Assembly (NCBI GenBank): GCA_019359615.1
Contig: JAHHHA010000029.1
Location: forward strand, 19,503-83,502
DNA from: Cyanosarcina radialis HA8281-LM2
Lineage (GTDB): Bacteria > Cyanobacteriota > Cyanobacteriia > Cyanobacteriales > CCAP-1448
Direction of reading: 5' to 3'
DNA: 64,000 nucleotides
Part shown: positions 35,289 to 44,995 of the stretch, piece by piece
How the letters are laid out: each line of letters opens with the position of its first letter
Numbering within the stretch: position 1 is the first letter of the stretch
The notes under the pieces: model-generated
Told to the model about the DNA's origin: nothing
The model's database searches: none
What the model saw: the letters and a program-made list of their open reading frames with translations, nothing else
Made by a program: the position numbers and the translations under genes

Positions 35289-37856
35289 TTAGGAGAAAGG
35301 CACAGTTTTAGCATCAATTGACTCTAAGAAAACCCGCACCTTCCTCTGAGCTTCTGCTGTTGCCAGCGGATCTCCAACCGCGCCTCCGGCTGTCCGGTGA
35401 ACGGTGTCGGCCAGAACGCAGTCTAGAGTTTCGCACGCCCCGTTGTGGTAATAAGGCGGCAAGTTGTGGATGCCCAACAGAGACGGAGTGTTGAAGCCAT
35501 CGCCTCTGCCGTCGCCATCGTGGTCTTTACCGAGCGGGTTCAGTCCTGCTTGGTCTTTTTCGAGCGCACCAACTAGCGGCTGGCCGGGGATATTCCGACC
35601 TCCTGCCGTCGGGGTATTCAAGTCGAACGACTGAATATCGCGCAAAAAGTTGAACAGGTACTGAGCGGGGTTTGCACCAGCAGCAACTTCGTTGTCAACT
35701 ATAGCTGCGGCGGCTGGGGAAGCGAAGTTTTTCACGCTAGCACTCCACAAACCCGTGCGATGGCAAGTATTGCACTTAGCCTGAGCGAACAAAGTACGCC
35801 CAGCAGTCACATCGGCTGGATTGGCTCCCCCTGTAGGATTGCCGCCACCAGTGGTTAGCTCGCCTGTGGTTAGCGGCCGGTTTGGTGTGCGGACGGCAAA
35901 CTGCACCCATTCCTTCAAGGCATCGAGCGCGTTGATGTTAGCGAAACTACCAGGCGGCTCGACTAAGAGTTGCTTGCGATTGGCATTTGCCCCACCTGTT
36001 AAGGTTGGCAGCGCGCACGGTGCGAAGTTAACGTTATTGTTATCCCCAATTAACAAACCATGATTGGGATCGAAGTTACTCGTCCCGACTGTATTTGGTG
36101 GGGATGGTGGTGGCAGAAACGCGCAGTTAGCTGGTGGTTTTCCTTGAGCGTTTAACGGCCCGGGTCCAGAAACGTTACGAATGTTGCCCTCAAAGTCTTG
36201 AACTTCATCGAAGATCGCTGAGTAATTGAGGATGCGCTGTTGAGCTTTGTTATTGGGGTTGAAAGTGCTGTTGAGCGGTACAGACTTCCGCGGCCCGGTG
36301 TTAAACGACCAAATCACGCCATCAGTCCAACCTTTAAAGTGGCAGCTAGCGCAGTTTTGCCAGCCTTCAGATGACAGTCGCTCTTGAGTAGAAACGGTCG
36401 CACCTGCTGGGCGGAAAAAGTTACCCCGCGATGAGAAGAACATCTCTGCACCTACATGGGTGCGCTCGTCTTGTGAATTCGGGGTTGGGAGATTGGCAGT
36501 TTTGATAACTTTGAGAACTGAATCGTTATTTAAGTTAACTACCGAGACGTTACGAGAAACAAAGTTCATCACGTAAGCTCTGGTGCCAGCGGGAGCAGTA
36601 CCTATAGCTTTGTCGTTGATGACAATGCCCTGCGGGTTTTTGCCAGCATTGGCACCGCTGGTAGCAGGATTAGCTGGGTTGTTGAGGTCGATATACCGGG
36701 TGGTGTCGGCATCCACTGTATTACTGAGAACGCCGTTGGCTGCTACGTTGAGCTTAACCAGCAAGTCGCTACCAGCCGAGACGGCATAGGCGGTGCCCGC
36801 GCCACTTTGGGTGGTAAAGGCTATCGCCCAAGGGTTAGCAAAGAATAATTTCTTCTTAAACCCTTCGGGGTTGCGAGCGCCTAAGTGCATATTGATCGCA
36901 CCGCCATCAACTTCGGTAGCGTTAGTGGCATCGATCCGGTTGACGAACGCCTGAGTATCGACGTTGAACTTCAACGGCCCTGTAGGTGAAGCTGCAATGT
37001 TAGGCAAATAAGCATTCGTCCCCCGCAGGACAACGCTTTGCAGTTGGTTGGGGAAAGCTTGAGTAGCGACGTTATTGGGATCGTTGAACCCAGTGTTTTG
37101 TCTGACTAAAGCTATCAGCTTCCCTGGAACGTAACCAGCAATACTGGCCGAGCTAGTGTTGATGTTCAGCCGACAAACTACACCTAACCTGTCGCCATCT
37201 CTAGCTTGAAGGCCACCAGTTCTCATAAAAGATAAAAACCGGGTAACGTACAACCGCGTGTTATCTTTGCTCACTGCCAAACCGCGCGGCTGGAAGTGGC
37301 GCTTGCGATCGGGATCGTTGCACAAGCTATTCTTGAGATCGACGTTACCGATAACGTTGCGGGTGGTCGCGTCGATTACCGTAATCGTGTCCTGAACGCT
37401 ATTGGCCACGAAGACTCGTTTGCCATCAGGCGAAACTACGATATTCCACGGTTCGGCCCCCGTGGTCACGGTTTTCTCCACCACAGCGGCAAAGGTCGCT
37501 GGGTTGGCGTTAGTAATTTTGATGATGGTGACATTATTGCTAGCCGGGTTGGCCACGTAAGCAAAGGTATTGGTAGGATCGAGCGCCACGCTTTCCGGGT
37601 CGTCTCCCACCGTAATGTCTCTAATTTTGACGTTAGTGTCAGTACGGATAACTGAAACTGTGTCGGTGTCTGGGTTGACAGACCACACCAGCTTGTTATC
37701 TGCTGACATGGCAATCGGGCTGGAATAAGTTGGGTTGGTGAATACCACCTGGGCTGAGGTCTTAATGCCCTGCATGGTGACAAAAAGTAATGCCACCATT
37801 AAATAGGAAATCAGCCCGCCAAAAAACCAGCCATACTGTTTTCTGACGTATCGCAC
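35289..37856 (-). CDS. YVTN beta-propeller dihaem c-type cytochrome
   Basis: An 855-residue exported protein. An N-terminal anchor (FFGGLISYLMVALLFVTM) is followed by repeats typical of YVTN propellers (GDDPESVALDPTNTFAYVAN, TIVVSPDGKRVFVAN-like NIVVSPDGKRVFVANSVQDT) to about residue 450. Two haem motifs follow: NCASCHFKGW (about 500) and CNTCHRTGLW (about 695), in a cytochrome-c-peroxidase-like C-terminal part. Such proteins carry out periplasmic electron transfer or peroxide or organic substrate oxidation; substrate not inferable. Monocistronic. Confidence 0.85.
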   Translation of the reverse strand: MRYVRKQYGWFFGGLISYLMVALLFVTMQGIKTSAQVVFTNPTYSSPIAMSADNKLVWSVNPDTDTVSVIRTDTNVKIRDITVGDDPESVALDPTNTFAYVANPASNNVTIIKITNANPATFAAVVEKTVTTGAEPWNIVVSPDGKRVFVANSVQDTITVIDATTRNVIGNVDLKNSLCNDPDRKRHFQPRGLAVSKDNTRLYVTRFLSFMRTGGLQARDGDRLGVVCRLNINTSSASIAGYVPGKLIALVRQNTGFNDPNNVATQAFPNQLQSVVLRGTNAYLPNIAASPTGPLKFNVDTQAFVNRIDATNATEVDGGAINMHLGARNPEGFKKKLFFANPWAIAFTTQSGAGTAYAVSAGSDLLVKLNVAANGVLSNTVDADTTRYIDLNNPANPATSGANAGKNPQGIVINDKAIGTAPAGTRAYVMNFVSRNVSVVNLNNDSVLKVIKTANLPTPNSQDERTHVGAEMFFSSRGNFFRPAGATVSTQERLSSEGWQNCASCHFKGWTDGVIWSFNTGPRKSVPLNSTFNPNNKAQQRILNYSAIFDEVQDFEGNIRNVSGPGPLNAQGKPPANCAFLPPPSPPNTVGTSNFDPNHGLLIGDNNNVNFAPCALPTLTGGANANRKQLLVEPPGSFANINALDALKEWVQFAVRTPNRPLTTGELTTGGGNPTGGANPADVTAGRTLFAQAKCNTCHRTGLWSASVKNFASPAAAAIVDNEVAAGANPAQYLFNFLRDIQSFDLNTPTAGGRNIPGQPLVGALEKDQAGLNPLGKDHDGDGRGDGFNTPSLLGIHNLPPYYHNGACETLDCVLADTVHRTAGGAVGDPLATAEAQRKVRVFLESIDAKTVPFS

Positions 37857-38537
37857 GTGTCCTCCTCTCTATTTTTAGCTTTGTTTTGAGAACCGAAGTC
37901 GTTCCTACTCTTAGCCACTCGCAGGCCAAGAGTTACAAAGCTCACCCCCTGTAAAACCTTTCTATCCTCTTTGTGTAGCTCTTCCTCAAACCCAGCTTTG
38001 AAGATCTGCTTTGAGGTTAAGAGCCGATCGAGGATGGCTGTAGCTGCCTTGACGCAGCTTTTACGCAGCAAGTATCGATCGCGTTTGGCTAAAACTAGTC
38101 TTAGTTTAAGACTAAATGTAGCAATTATATAATTAACTCTTTATTTAATAACATATATATCCAGCTAAATAAGGGATTTGTAAATAATAATTAACAATCT
38201 GTTTTTTACTTCCAGGTAAAAGATGACAGAGTGAGGGCAAGCTCGGTTCTGCCACAGGCTGCGCCGCGCTGCGCGATCGGGCTTGGAATTAATTGAGAAT
38301 TGCGAATTGTTTTGACCTGACATTTCCAGACATCAAGCCACAATGTTTGTTTTGTTGTCGATCGCTACCCAAACTCAAAAACTCCAAATGCAGGATTAAC
38401 AAAGCTTTTACTTACCGAAATAACGTGCGATTTGCTCCCAGACATTTAACTCCTGATTTTTTATGTATGGCTTGAATCTTTGGCAGTGAATATAAATGAA
38501 ATATGCCAAACAAATTCACATTCAAGGAGCAAACAAA
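37857..38537. other. 681-bp intergenic region
   Basis: No gene. It contains a partial family-I repeat (GGCTGCGCCGCGCTGCGCGA near 38256), a family-K word (AATTGCGAATTGTTTTGACC near 38300) and otherwise AT-rich sequence that must carry the divergent promoters. Confidence 0.45.
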
Positions 38538-39080
38538 ATGATACGCAACAATCGCAAATTTAGCTTAGCTAGCTTTCTACTTTTAATCCCCACCGTTGGA
38601 GTTATGGCTTTACCATCTGTAGCTAGTGCAGAAGTCAGACAAGTTTTACCAGGAACGATTTGTCAGCTTCACGGTCAAGCTCTGACCGATAGCAGTCTAG
38701 CAGGGCAAGAAAGTTTATCTTATTCCCAGCATGGAGCAGTTATTAACAATCACCCGACTAAATACTTGTATGTTGTTTGCCCAATTACCAGGTTTTCAAA
38801 TTATCGGGCAACCATCAGGGTTTACTATGCGGCACAGAATCTGGCTCAGCCGTTAAGATGCCGAGTTAATAGTAACTATCCGTTTGGAACTACTGCCTAC
38901 CACACTACAGCCTGGGCTACGCTACCTAACAATAACCCGTGGTGGTTTCATCAAGTTCCCCAGTATAATTGGTCATCTGGGCTGTCATCTGGGATTACCA
39001 CTTATACCGTCTTTTGCCAAATTCCACCGAGTGGGGGTGGCAATAAATCTTCTGTTGGCTCGATTATTGTCAACGACTAG
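38538..39080 (+). CDS. Secreted hypothetical protein, 180 aa
   Basis: A Sec signal peptide (RKFSLASFLLLIPTVGVMAL, cleavage after ASA) followed by a mature domain with four cysteines (GTICQLHG, YVVCPITRF, LRCRVN, VFCQIPPSGG) spaced like two disulfides. ATG at 38538 is supported by AAGGAG eight bases upstream. No family recognised; repeats of YSQHGAVINN-type text suggest a beta-rich fold. Confidence 0.7.
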   Translation: MIRNNRKFSLASFLLLIPTVGVMALPSVASAEVRQVLPGTICQLHGQALTDSSLAGQESLSYSQHGAVINNHPTKYLYVVCPITRFSNYRATIRVYYAAQNLAQPLRCRVNSNYPFGTTAYHTTAWATLPNNNPWWFHQVPQYNWSSGLSSGITTYTVFCQIPPSGGGNKSSVGSIIVND

Positions 39081-39257
39081 TTACGAGGTAGTCACCAACT
39101 ACTATGTGTGACTAGAGCTTAAATAAATTTTCTCACTAGCTCGTCATAGTTAGTCGCAAACACAAGGCACTTCGATGAAAATCAAGTGTCTTGATGGCTG
39201 AATCTCATTTCGATCGCATACCTGCCACATATAAATTTTCTCTAGGGAGGCAAAGCA

Positions 39258-39350
39258 TTCGTTGGTATCAACTTAAAGGTCAAAAGCTCGCTCCGACAGG
39301 GGTTCAAAACCCCTGTCTCAAAGCGAAAGTCCTCTAAAGAGGACTCCATA
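39258..39350. repeat. Family-G element, partial copy
   Basis: Left end TTGGTATCAACTTAAAGG, then the hairpin GACAGGGGTTCAAAACCCCT and AAAGCGAAAGTCCTCTAAAG with its return arm. The right terminal repeat is missing. The full copy is at 63410. Confidence 0.75.
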
Positions 39351-39642
39351 ACTTTGCAAAAATATTGCAACTAATAACAAATTCGATCGCTAATACCGAT
39401 TGACACTATATCTATAGCAATCATAATTTGATTTGTAAGCAGCCCTGACCCCAATGCATCGATTTTCGATCGGATATTTTTCCTCAGACTGGCCCAAAAA
39501 AGCGTTTAGGGCTTCTCCTGGTTTGCCGCTTGGAAGTATCAGTAAGGGGCATAAAGGTGAGAAATCTGTCCATGTCTGACAAAGAATCAGCCTGGATTAG
39601 TTGCATAATAAAGACTCGTTGGGTTGCGGGGATAAAATATCG

Positions 39643-40845
39643 ATGGGTCGCGCTACTAAAGTCGTACTGGCATACTCCGGTGGGGTTGATACCTCTGTCT
39701 GCATTCCTTACCTCAAACAAGAGTGGGGGGTGGAAGAAGTCATTACCTTGGCGGCAGATCTGGGACAAGGGGACGAACTAGAACCAATTCGGGAAAAAGC
39801 TCTAAAATCGGGGGCTAGCGAATCCCTGGTGGCTGATGCTAAAGAGAGTTTTGTTAAAGATTATGCTTTCTGTGCCTTACAAGCGAATGCTTTATACGAA
39901 AATCGCTATCCCCTATCTACAGCTTTGGCACGTCCCCTGATTGCCAAGCTGTTGGTGGAAGCCGCTGAAAAATATGGTGCAGATGCAGTCGCTCACGGTT
40001 GTACGGGTAAGGGTAACGATCAGGTGCGGTTTGATGTTGCCATCGCCGCCCTGAATCCCAATTTAAAAGTTTTAGCCCCAGCGAGAGAGTGGGGAATGAG
40101 TCGCGAAGAAACGATCGCTTATGGGGAACGCTTTGGTATCCCTTCTCCCGTGAAAAAATCTTCGCCTTACAGCATCGATCGCAATTTGTTAGGACGTAGC
40201 ATTGAGGCGGGAGTGCTAGAAGATCCTTGGACGGAACCGCTAGAAGAAGTATATGCCATGACCAAGGCGATCGCCGATACGCCTGACGAGCCAGAATACG
40301 TCGAAATTGGGTTTGAAAAAGGCATTCCGATCGCTCTCAACGGCGAAAATATCGCCCCAGTAGCCCTGATCGATCGCCTCAACCAGCTAGCTGGGAACCA
40401 CGGAGTCGGGCGGATCGATATGCTAGAAAACCGCCTAGTGGGGATTAAGTCGCGAGAAATTTACGAAACGCCTGCCTTGTTGGTGTTAATTGCGGCTCAT
40501 CGGGATCTAGAAAGCCTGACTTTGACTGCCGATGTGACCCATTACAAGCGGGGAATCGAAGAAACTTACAGCCAAATGATTTACAACGGTTTGTGGTACA
40601 GCCCCCTAAAAGCGGCTCTAGATGCGTTCGTTCAAAAGACTCAAGAGCGCGTCTCCGGTACGGTGCGGGTGAAGCTGTTTAAAGGCAATGCCGCGATCGT
40701 CGGGCGCAAGTCAGATAATTCTCTGTATTCGACATCTTTGGCCACCTATGGGGCAGACGATCTATTCGACCACAAGGCGGCTGAAGGGTTCATCTACGTG
40801 TGGGGATTGCCGACTAGAATTTGGTCGCAGCAAATTAGAAGTTGA
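39643..40845 (+). CDS. argG: Argininosuccinate synthase
   Basis: Penultimate step of arginine synthesis, joining citrulline and aspartate with ATP. A 400-residue protein starting [20 protein letters not shown], the P-loop-like AYSGGVDTS motif. Further family motifs are [13 protein letters not shown] and [20 protein letters not shown]. The ATG at 39643 is used; the longer open frame adds 14 residues that other synthases lack. Repeats follow the stop. Confidence 0.97.
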   Translation: MGRATKVVLAYSGGVDTSVCIPYLKQEWGVEEVITLAADLGQGDELEPIREKALKSGASESLVADAKESFVKDYAFCALQANALYENRYPLSTALARPLIAKLLVEAAEKYGADAVAHGCTGKGNDQVRFDVAIAALNPNLKVLAPAREWGMSREETIAYGERFGIPSPVKKSSPYSIDRNLLGRSIEAGVLEDPWTEPLEEVYAMTKAIADTPDEPEYVEIGFEKGIPIALNGENIAPVALIDRLNQLAGNHGVGRIDMLENRLVGIKSREIYETPALLVLIAAHRDLESLTLTADVTHYKRGIEETYSQMIYNGLWYSPLKAALDAFVQKTQERVSGTVRVKLFKGNAAIVGRKSDNSLYSTSLATYGADDLFDHKAAEGFIYVWGLPTRIWSQQIRS

Positions 40846-40849
40846 TCTC

Positions 40850-41056
40850 ACCCCCAGCCCCTCTCCTGCAAGAAGAGGGGAGACAGTCACACCAGTAGGG
40901 TGAGTTAGGTGGCGATCTTTCGTGCAATTAACTCATCATACCAAATCCGATTTTCATACTATCCATTCAGCCCTCACCCCCAACCCCTCTCCCTTGGGAG
41001 AGGGGAGCCGGAGGCTCCTTTGAGGTCAAGACGGTTTTGTAAACCGGATTTGGTAT
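40850..41056. repeat. CTCACCCCCAGCCCC hairpin and a full family-B repeat
   Basis: CTCACCCCCAGCCCCTCTCC...AAGAGGGGAG just after argG, then family B from TACCAAATCCGATTTTCATA (40939) to AAACCGGATTTGGTATC (41056). Left and right terminal repeats are both present, orientation opposite to 35167. Confidence 0.85.
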
Positions 41057-41138
41057 CAATTGTCTGTCCACCGTAACCCACAGCAGCAAGTCTAGCTTCA
41101 GATTCTACAGGGGCAGTCAGCCCTCACCCCCTGTGTCC

Positions 41139-41275
41139 CTTACAAGGGTATGATTTTCAGATTTGTCAAAGCAAGGGAGATAAAATCAACAGAGAATAGA
41201 AGTCGCGCTCATGTTTGATTATTTTGATCGAGCGCCCGAAAAACTATACTTTCAGGCAGAAAAACGGGAGTTATG
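41139..41275. mobile_element. Orphan insertion-sequence end resembling the family-H MITE terminus
   Basis: CTTACAAGGGTATGATTTTC matches the family-H terminal repeat. An open frame MFDYFDRAPEKLYFQAEKREL follows about 70 bp later and stops. This looks like the left end of the parental insertion sequence with a broken transposase start; the right end is not found in the 806-bp gap. Confidence 0.45.
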
Positions 41276-41651
41276 ACTGATTTGCGATCGAAGAAGTTGC
41301 ATCCCGTAGCGTCTTGCCCTCCAACGTCACCCACATTCCTTAAATCGTAATATTAAATTGATTTAGTTGCTTGACAAAATATTATGTTGATGCTTCAATC
41401 GCTCGACTAGCTAACATTTGAAATTGAGGCAGTTCAAAATTAAAAATGATACTAAAATTGCTTGCTATTCCTTTCTATGCAACATTTATGCTAATCGTAA
41501 ATTATTTTATTTTTTCCACATTTATAAAATAGAAGCGCTCGCTGGCGAACATGAAAAAGTTCTCATCTAAAATTCATGAAGAATTAATTCTCGATTGAGA
41601 TTCTATATTTTAGCAACGAAGCAATGATTAACAATCGGAGAAATTCAAATC

Positions 41652-42251
41652 GTGAAAAATATTCATCTGTCTGCCATCGCTGTTTTGAGTACCGTTGGTG
41701 TGGTAGCAGGAGCGCCCAGCGTTTTAGCTGAAGAAACCGTTTGCCAGGGTACTATAGGCGCTGTCACTGTGGTTAACGTCAAAGTACCGACTAACGGCAC
41801 CTGCACTTTGAATGGCACGACAGTACAAGGGACTATTAAGGTTGAGTCTAATGCTGCCCTGCGAGCAATTGGAGTGAGCGTCGTGGGTGATATTCAAGCT
41901 GAGGGTGCCAGATCGGTTGTGGTTAGTCGTAACACAACTACTAATACTAGATCGATTATTGGCGGCAGCATCCAACTCTACAAAGGTGTAGCAGGTAGCA
42001 ACAGCGTAGCAGCTAACATTAATGGTTCGCAGATTAATGGTGACTTACAGTTGATTGAAAACCGAGGTCAACTAACGGCTAACGGCAACCAAATCGGTGG
42101 CAGTCTCCAGGCATTCCAAAATCTTGGCGGGCTGACGATTAGGAATAACCGGATTAACGGGAATTTGCAGTGCAAGGAGAACAATCCTGCACCTACTGGA
42201 GGCAGCAATATTGTCCAAGGAACTAAGGAAGATCAGTGTTCCAACCTCTAA
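41652..42251 (+). CDS. Secreted beta-rich repeat protein
   Basis: A 199-residue protein with a signal peptide (IHLSAIAVLSTVGVVAGAPS, cleavage after VLA). The mature part shows regular short repeats of the N-G-x-I/L-x-x-x type (INGSQINGDLQLIENRGQL, TANGNQIGGSLQAFQN, IRNNRINGNLQCKEN), each about 20 residues, which is typical of right-handed beta-solenoid surfaces. Four cysteines. GTG start. Unknown function, probably an envelope or surface protein. Confidence 0.7.
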   Translation: MKNIHLSAIAVLSTVGVVAGAPSVLAEETVCQGTIGAVTVVNVKVPTNGTCTLNGTTVQGTIKVESNAALRAIGVSVVGDIQAEGARSVVVSRNTTTNTRSIIGGSIQLYKGVAGSNSVAANINGSQINGDLQLIENRGQLTANGNQIGGSLQAFQNLGGLTIRNNRINGNLQCKENNPAPTGGSNIVQGTKEDQCSNL

Positions 42252-42287
42252 ATATCTCACTGTAGAGGTTTAGTTAAGTCCAATACC

Positions 42288-42331
42288 AACCTAACCCTCA
42301 GCCCCCTTCCATATAAAGGAAGGGAGCTAAT
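42288..42331. repeat. CCTAACCCTCAGCCCCC hairpin repeat
   Basis: CCTAACCCTCAGCCCCCTTC with the return arm AAGGAAGGGAG; the same family as in the S9 gene (12447) and at 53143. Confidence 0.7.
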
Positions 42332-42352
42332 ATCATTTTGATTTCAATCCGA

Positions 42353-43477
42353 TCAAAGCTGATTTCGGGTCTTCAATCGCAAATATCGATCGACTAACTG
42401 TTCGCTAATCCTATCCGCTGGCGCATCCAATACTAACACCCCTTTTTGCTGCAACCGAGCAAAAGCCACTTGACGCTGAGCGAGTAAATCTAAAGCTACG
42501 GCGCGACTATAAGCACCTTTAACATCGGCCGTAGGCGAGGAGGCGATCGCATCGACTAAAGGATCGCGCAGGGTGACGCAAAATGGCAAGTAGCGCGGGG
42601 GAATCCAAGTAGTAACCTCCTTGTCAAACACGCCCACGCCCACTTTGTCACCTCGACTCAACCCAGCCAGCGCTAAAGATAAAGTAGTATTCAAGCCCCA
42701 GTCAAACCGCTTCAAACCCTTTACCCGCGCCGTCATCAGCCGTCCGCGATCGAGTAATATAATCAAGGTTTGCTCTTGTTCCGGTTCTAACACCCGTACC
42801 TGTAAAGATGCTGTGGGAATTGCCCCCAACTTGCGGGCGGTAGCTTTCCAATCGACCAAGCGCGGATCGTCACCCAAGCGATATTCTCGCAATTCGGCAA
42901 ATTCCGTGCCGATTCCCTGACGGCGGGATTGACGCATCGTACCAGTATTTTGCAGCGTCAGACGAATCGAGAGCGATCGCAATCCGACTAAATCTGGATA
43001 AACCGCCACTTTCTGACTTTGAGTAACTTTCCAATCAGCCCAAGCCAATCCCCACGGACTCAACTGTCTGACTTGGATATCGCCCCAAGCAAACTCGCCC
43101 CGCTGCGACGGCGAGACGTTGTAAGTAAATTCTTGAGTGGTATTAGCAGGCAAAAGAGTTTCTAATAATGGTTTAGATGCCCAAAAATCTCTAGGGTAGT
43201 TATCGCAAACCTGGATTTGGACTGGATGGTTGCCAGATTTAACCGACAGCGTGACAGGATTCTCGCGCCCGATCGATAATCTTCCTAGAGGATGGCGGCT
43301 GACTTCCACCCGATTCCTCCGCGCTTGCAGTCCGTCGATTGCCATCAATCCTAGAATTACCGCATCAAATACTAACGCCGCGAGGATGCCAACTTCGACG
43401 TTGAAAATATCCGACAGGGCAATAGCGATCGCCATTCCCAATAGTAAAAGTAAATATAAGCGGCCGGAAGGCACCAT
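42353..43477 (-). CDS. DUF58 domain-containing membrane protein
   Basis: A 374-residue protein with two N-terminal membrane spans (YLLLLLGMAIAIALSDIF, GILAALVFDAVILGLMAID). The DUF58 core motif EYRLGDDPRLVDWKATARKL is at about residue 195-215, followed by a von Willebrand A-like half (TLIILLDRGRLM). DUF58 proteins are usually encoded with MoxR AAA ATPases and help assemble or activate other proteins; no moxR is adjacent here. Confidence 0.88.
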   Translation of the reverse strand: MVPSGRLYLLLLLGMAIAIALSDIFNVEVGILAALVFDAVILGLMAIDGLQARRNRVEVSRHPLGRLSIGRENPVTLSVKSGNHPVQIQVCDNYPRDFWASKPLLETLLPANTTQEFTYNVSPSQRGEFAWGDIQVRQLSPWGLAWADWKVTQSQKVAVYPDLVGLRSLSIRLTLQNTGTMRQSRRQGIGTEFAELREYRLGDDPRLVDWKATARKLGAIPTASLQVRVLEPEQEQTLIILLDRGRLMTARVKGLKRFDWGLNTTLSLALAGLSRGDKVGVGVFDKEVTTWIPPRYLPFCVTLRDPLVDAIASSPTADVKGAYSRAVALDLLAQRQVAFARLQQKGVLVLDAPADRISEQLVDRYLRLKTRNQL

Positions 43478-43657
43478 GATTCAACCTGAGTTCGGCAGAT
43501 TTTTTGACTGACGCTTGCTTCAGCCTAGCAATATGGATTCTCATTTAGCTTGTCCGCCGAGAGAGTAACGCGCTCGATTGCTGGCAATGAGTCTCTCCTG
43601 ATAGGCCGGCCTGGCGTAGGTACGGAGCCAGACAATATATATTTATCGTAGCCTGTA
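43478..43657. other. Intergenic region with TnpB upstream decay
   Basis: 180 bp containing AGAGTAACGCGCTCGATTGC and GGCCTGGCGTAGGTACGGAG. Probably decayed IS200/605 sequence; not readable as protein. Confidence 0.35.
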
Positions 43658-44098
43658 ATTTTTGCTAACGTAGATAAAGGATTAGTTAGAGGAATGCTGC
43701 GAAAAAATTGTCTAGATGCAGCTTTTGGGCAATTCCTTTCGATTCTCGCATGAGTGTGCTGGAAGCGTGGGGCTTATTTTGCCCAGGTAAATGCCTCTGG
43801 TACTAGCCAAACCTGTCCCAACTGTAGCGCCCATAGACCCAAAGACTTGAGCGTGCGAGTGCATCATTGTCGAGAGTGCGATTATACTTGTCATCGGGAT
43901 AGCGCAGCGGCTCAAATGGTGTTGATTCGAGGCTGGGAAAAAGTAGAGGTGGCGAGATGTCCGTCGCACGGACATCTTTCAGCAACCGTAGTACCCGTGG
44001 ACAATCGGAGGCAAGAAATTGCCTGTGAAGTCTTACTGCCACGGGTCTTCGACCTAGATAGGTGGCGTAGTGCAGGCAGGCTTAAGCAGCAATCTTAA
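43658..44098 (+). pseudogene. TnpB (IS200/605 OrfB) C-terminal remnant
   Basis: Reads VDKGLVRGMLRKNCLDAAFG...SILA-stop-VCWKRGAYFAQVNA, then the zinc ribbon SQTCPNCSAHRPKDLS...HHCRECDYTCHRDSAAAQMV. An in-frame TGA at 43751 replaces an expected tryptophan. The RuvC N-terminal half and start are missing. The last RuvC Asp (RDSAAAQ) is kept. The tail after VEVARCPSHGHL is diverged. Confidence 0.8.
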
Positions 44099-44144
44099 GA
44101 GAGCCACGCGCTATAAGCTTTGCGTTAGCGTCGAGAGATGTCAC
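44095..44144 (+). mobile_element. IS200/605 right-end hairpin
   Basis: TTAAGAGAGCCACGCGCTAT...GCGTTAGCGTCGAGAGATGT, immediately followed by CAC and the ATG of the next gene. The form (GC-rich hairpin then GATGTCA) is that of IS605-type right ends, which overlap the omega-RNA of TnpB. Confidence 0.65.
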
Positions 44145-44987
44145 ATGGCTGATATTCGCAAGTTAATCAATCAAATAGCCGATCGAGAGCAACAGCTACG
44201 TTACACTCAGTTTATTGCCCCCTGCGTGCGCGGCGGACGACTGCGCACCTCTGTAGGAGGCATAGTATATACTTTCGCACCGCAACCGCGTGACTTTGAA
44301 GGCTGGGGGATATTTGAACCATCAGACGAGAAAACTGCTCGGTTAATAGAAGAACCGAGTTTGCCGCAAGTTGCTGAATACTTACAATTGCTCAAACCTC
44401 TGCGCTTGCGCCTAGCTTACGTCCTCAAGAGAAGAACTTGGTTGGCTTACCCAGTTAATGAGTCTGATATGCAGCAACGCTTGGGTGCTGCCAAACCCGT
44501 ACCAGTGCATCTTGTCACTGAAGCCGTAGCATTTGAACCCATCATTGCTCGTTGGGATGGCGGCTGTTGGTGGTTCGACGAGCTAGATCGACGCGCCGAG
44601 CCGTTGGTAGCAGATCGACTGAGAGAGCAAATGCAGCAACTAACAGCAACCGAATCTTTACAGTTCAAAGGCATCACGCCAGAGATGCGAACGGTCTATC
44701 ATTTGGCAACTTACAAAGCAAAAGAGTTTGAAAGCCAAAGGCAGCAGCAGCGGGATGAGAAGCGCCTGCGACAAGCATTAAAGCAAGGAGGTGGCGAATT
44801 GCAAGAATTCCGCGATCGCGACGACCATTGGTTAGTAGAATGGACGACTGCCGATGGGGATCGCCATACTTGCGCGATCGCTAAAAACGACCTGACTGTA
44901 GTTAGTTCTGGTATTTGTTTGAGCGGACGCGATCGCGATTTTGACTTACAATCTCTCGTTGGCGTAATGGAAGGTCGAGATAACTAG
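44145..44987 (+). CDS. Hypothetical cyanobacterial protein, 280 aa
   Basis: A soluble, charged protein starting MADIRKLINQIADREQQLRY, with a helical segment KAKEFESQRQQQRDEKRLRQ and later LQEFRDRDDHWLVEWTTADGDRHTCAI, a small beta domain. No family named. The ATG at 44145 directly abuts the transposon right end, so the original upstream region is gone; transcription may start inside the remnant. The longer frame upstream runs through the transposon and is not used. Confidence 0.72.
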   Translation: MADIRKLINQIADREQQLRYTQFIAPCVRGGRLRTSVGGIVYTFAPQPRDFEGWGIFEPSDEKTARLIEEPSLPQVAEYLQLLKPLRLRLAYVLKRRTWLAYPVNESDMQQRLGAAKPVPVHLVTEAVAFEPIIARWDGGCWWFDELDRRAEPLVADRLREQMQQLTATESLQFKGITPEMRTVYHLATYKAKEFESQRQQQRDEKRLRQALKQGGGELQEFRDRDDHWLVEWTTADGDRHTCAIAKNDLTVVSSGICLSGRDRDFDLQSLVGVMEGRDN

Positions 44988-44995
44988 AACCGCTA

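Noticed and set aside
38293..38475. 60-codon frame rich in Cys before the secreted protein
   Set aside because: Starts inside family-K repeat sequence and has no coherent domain; likely chance.
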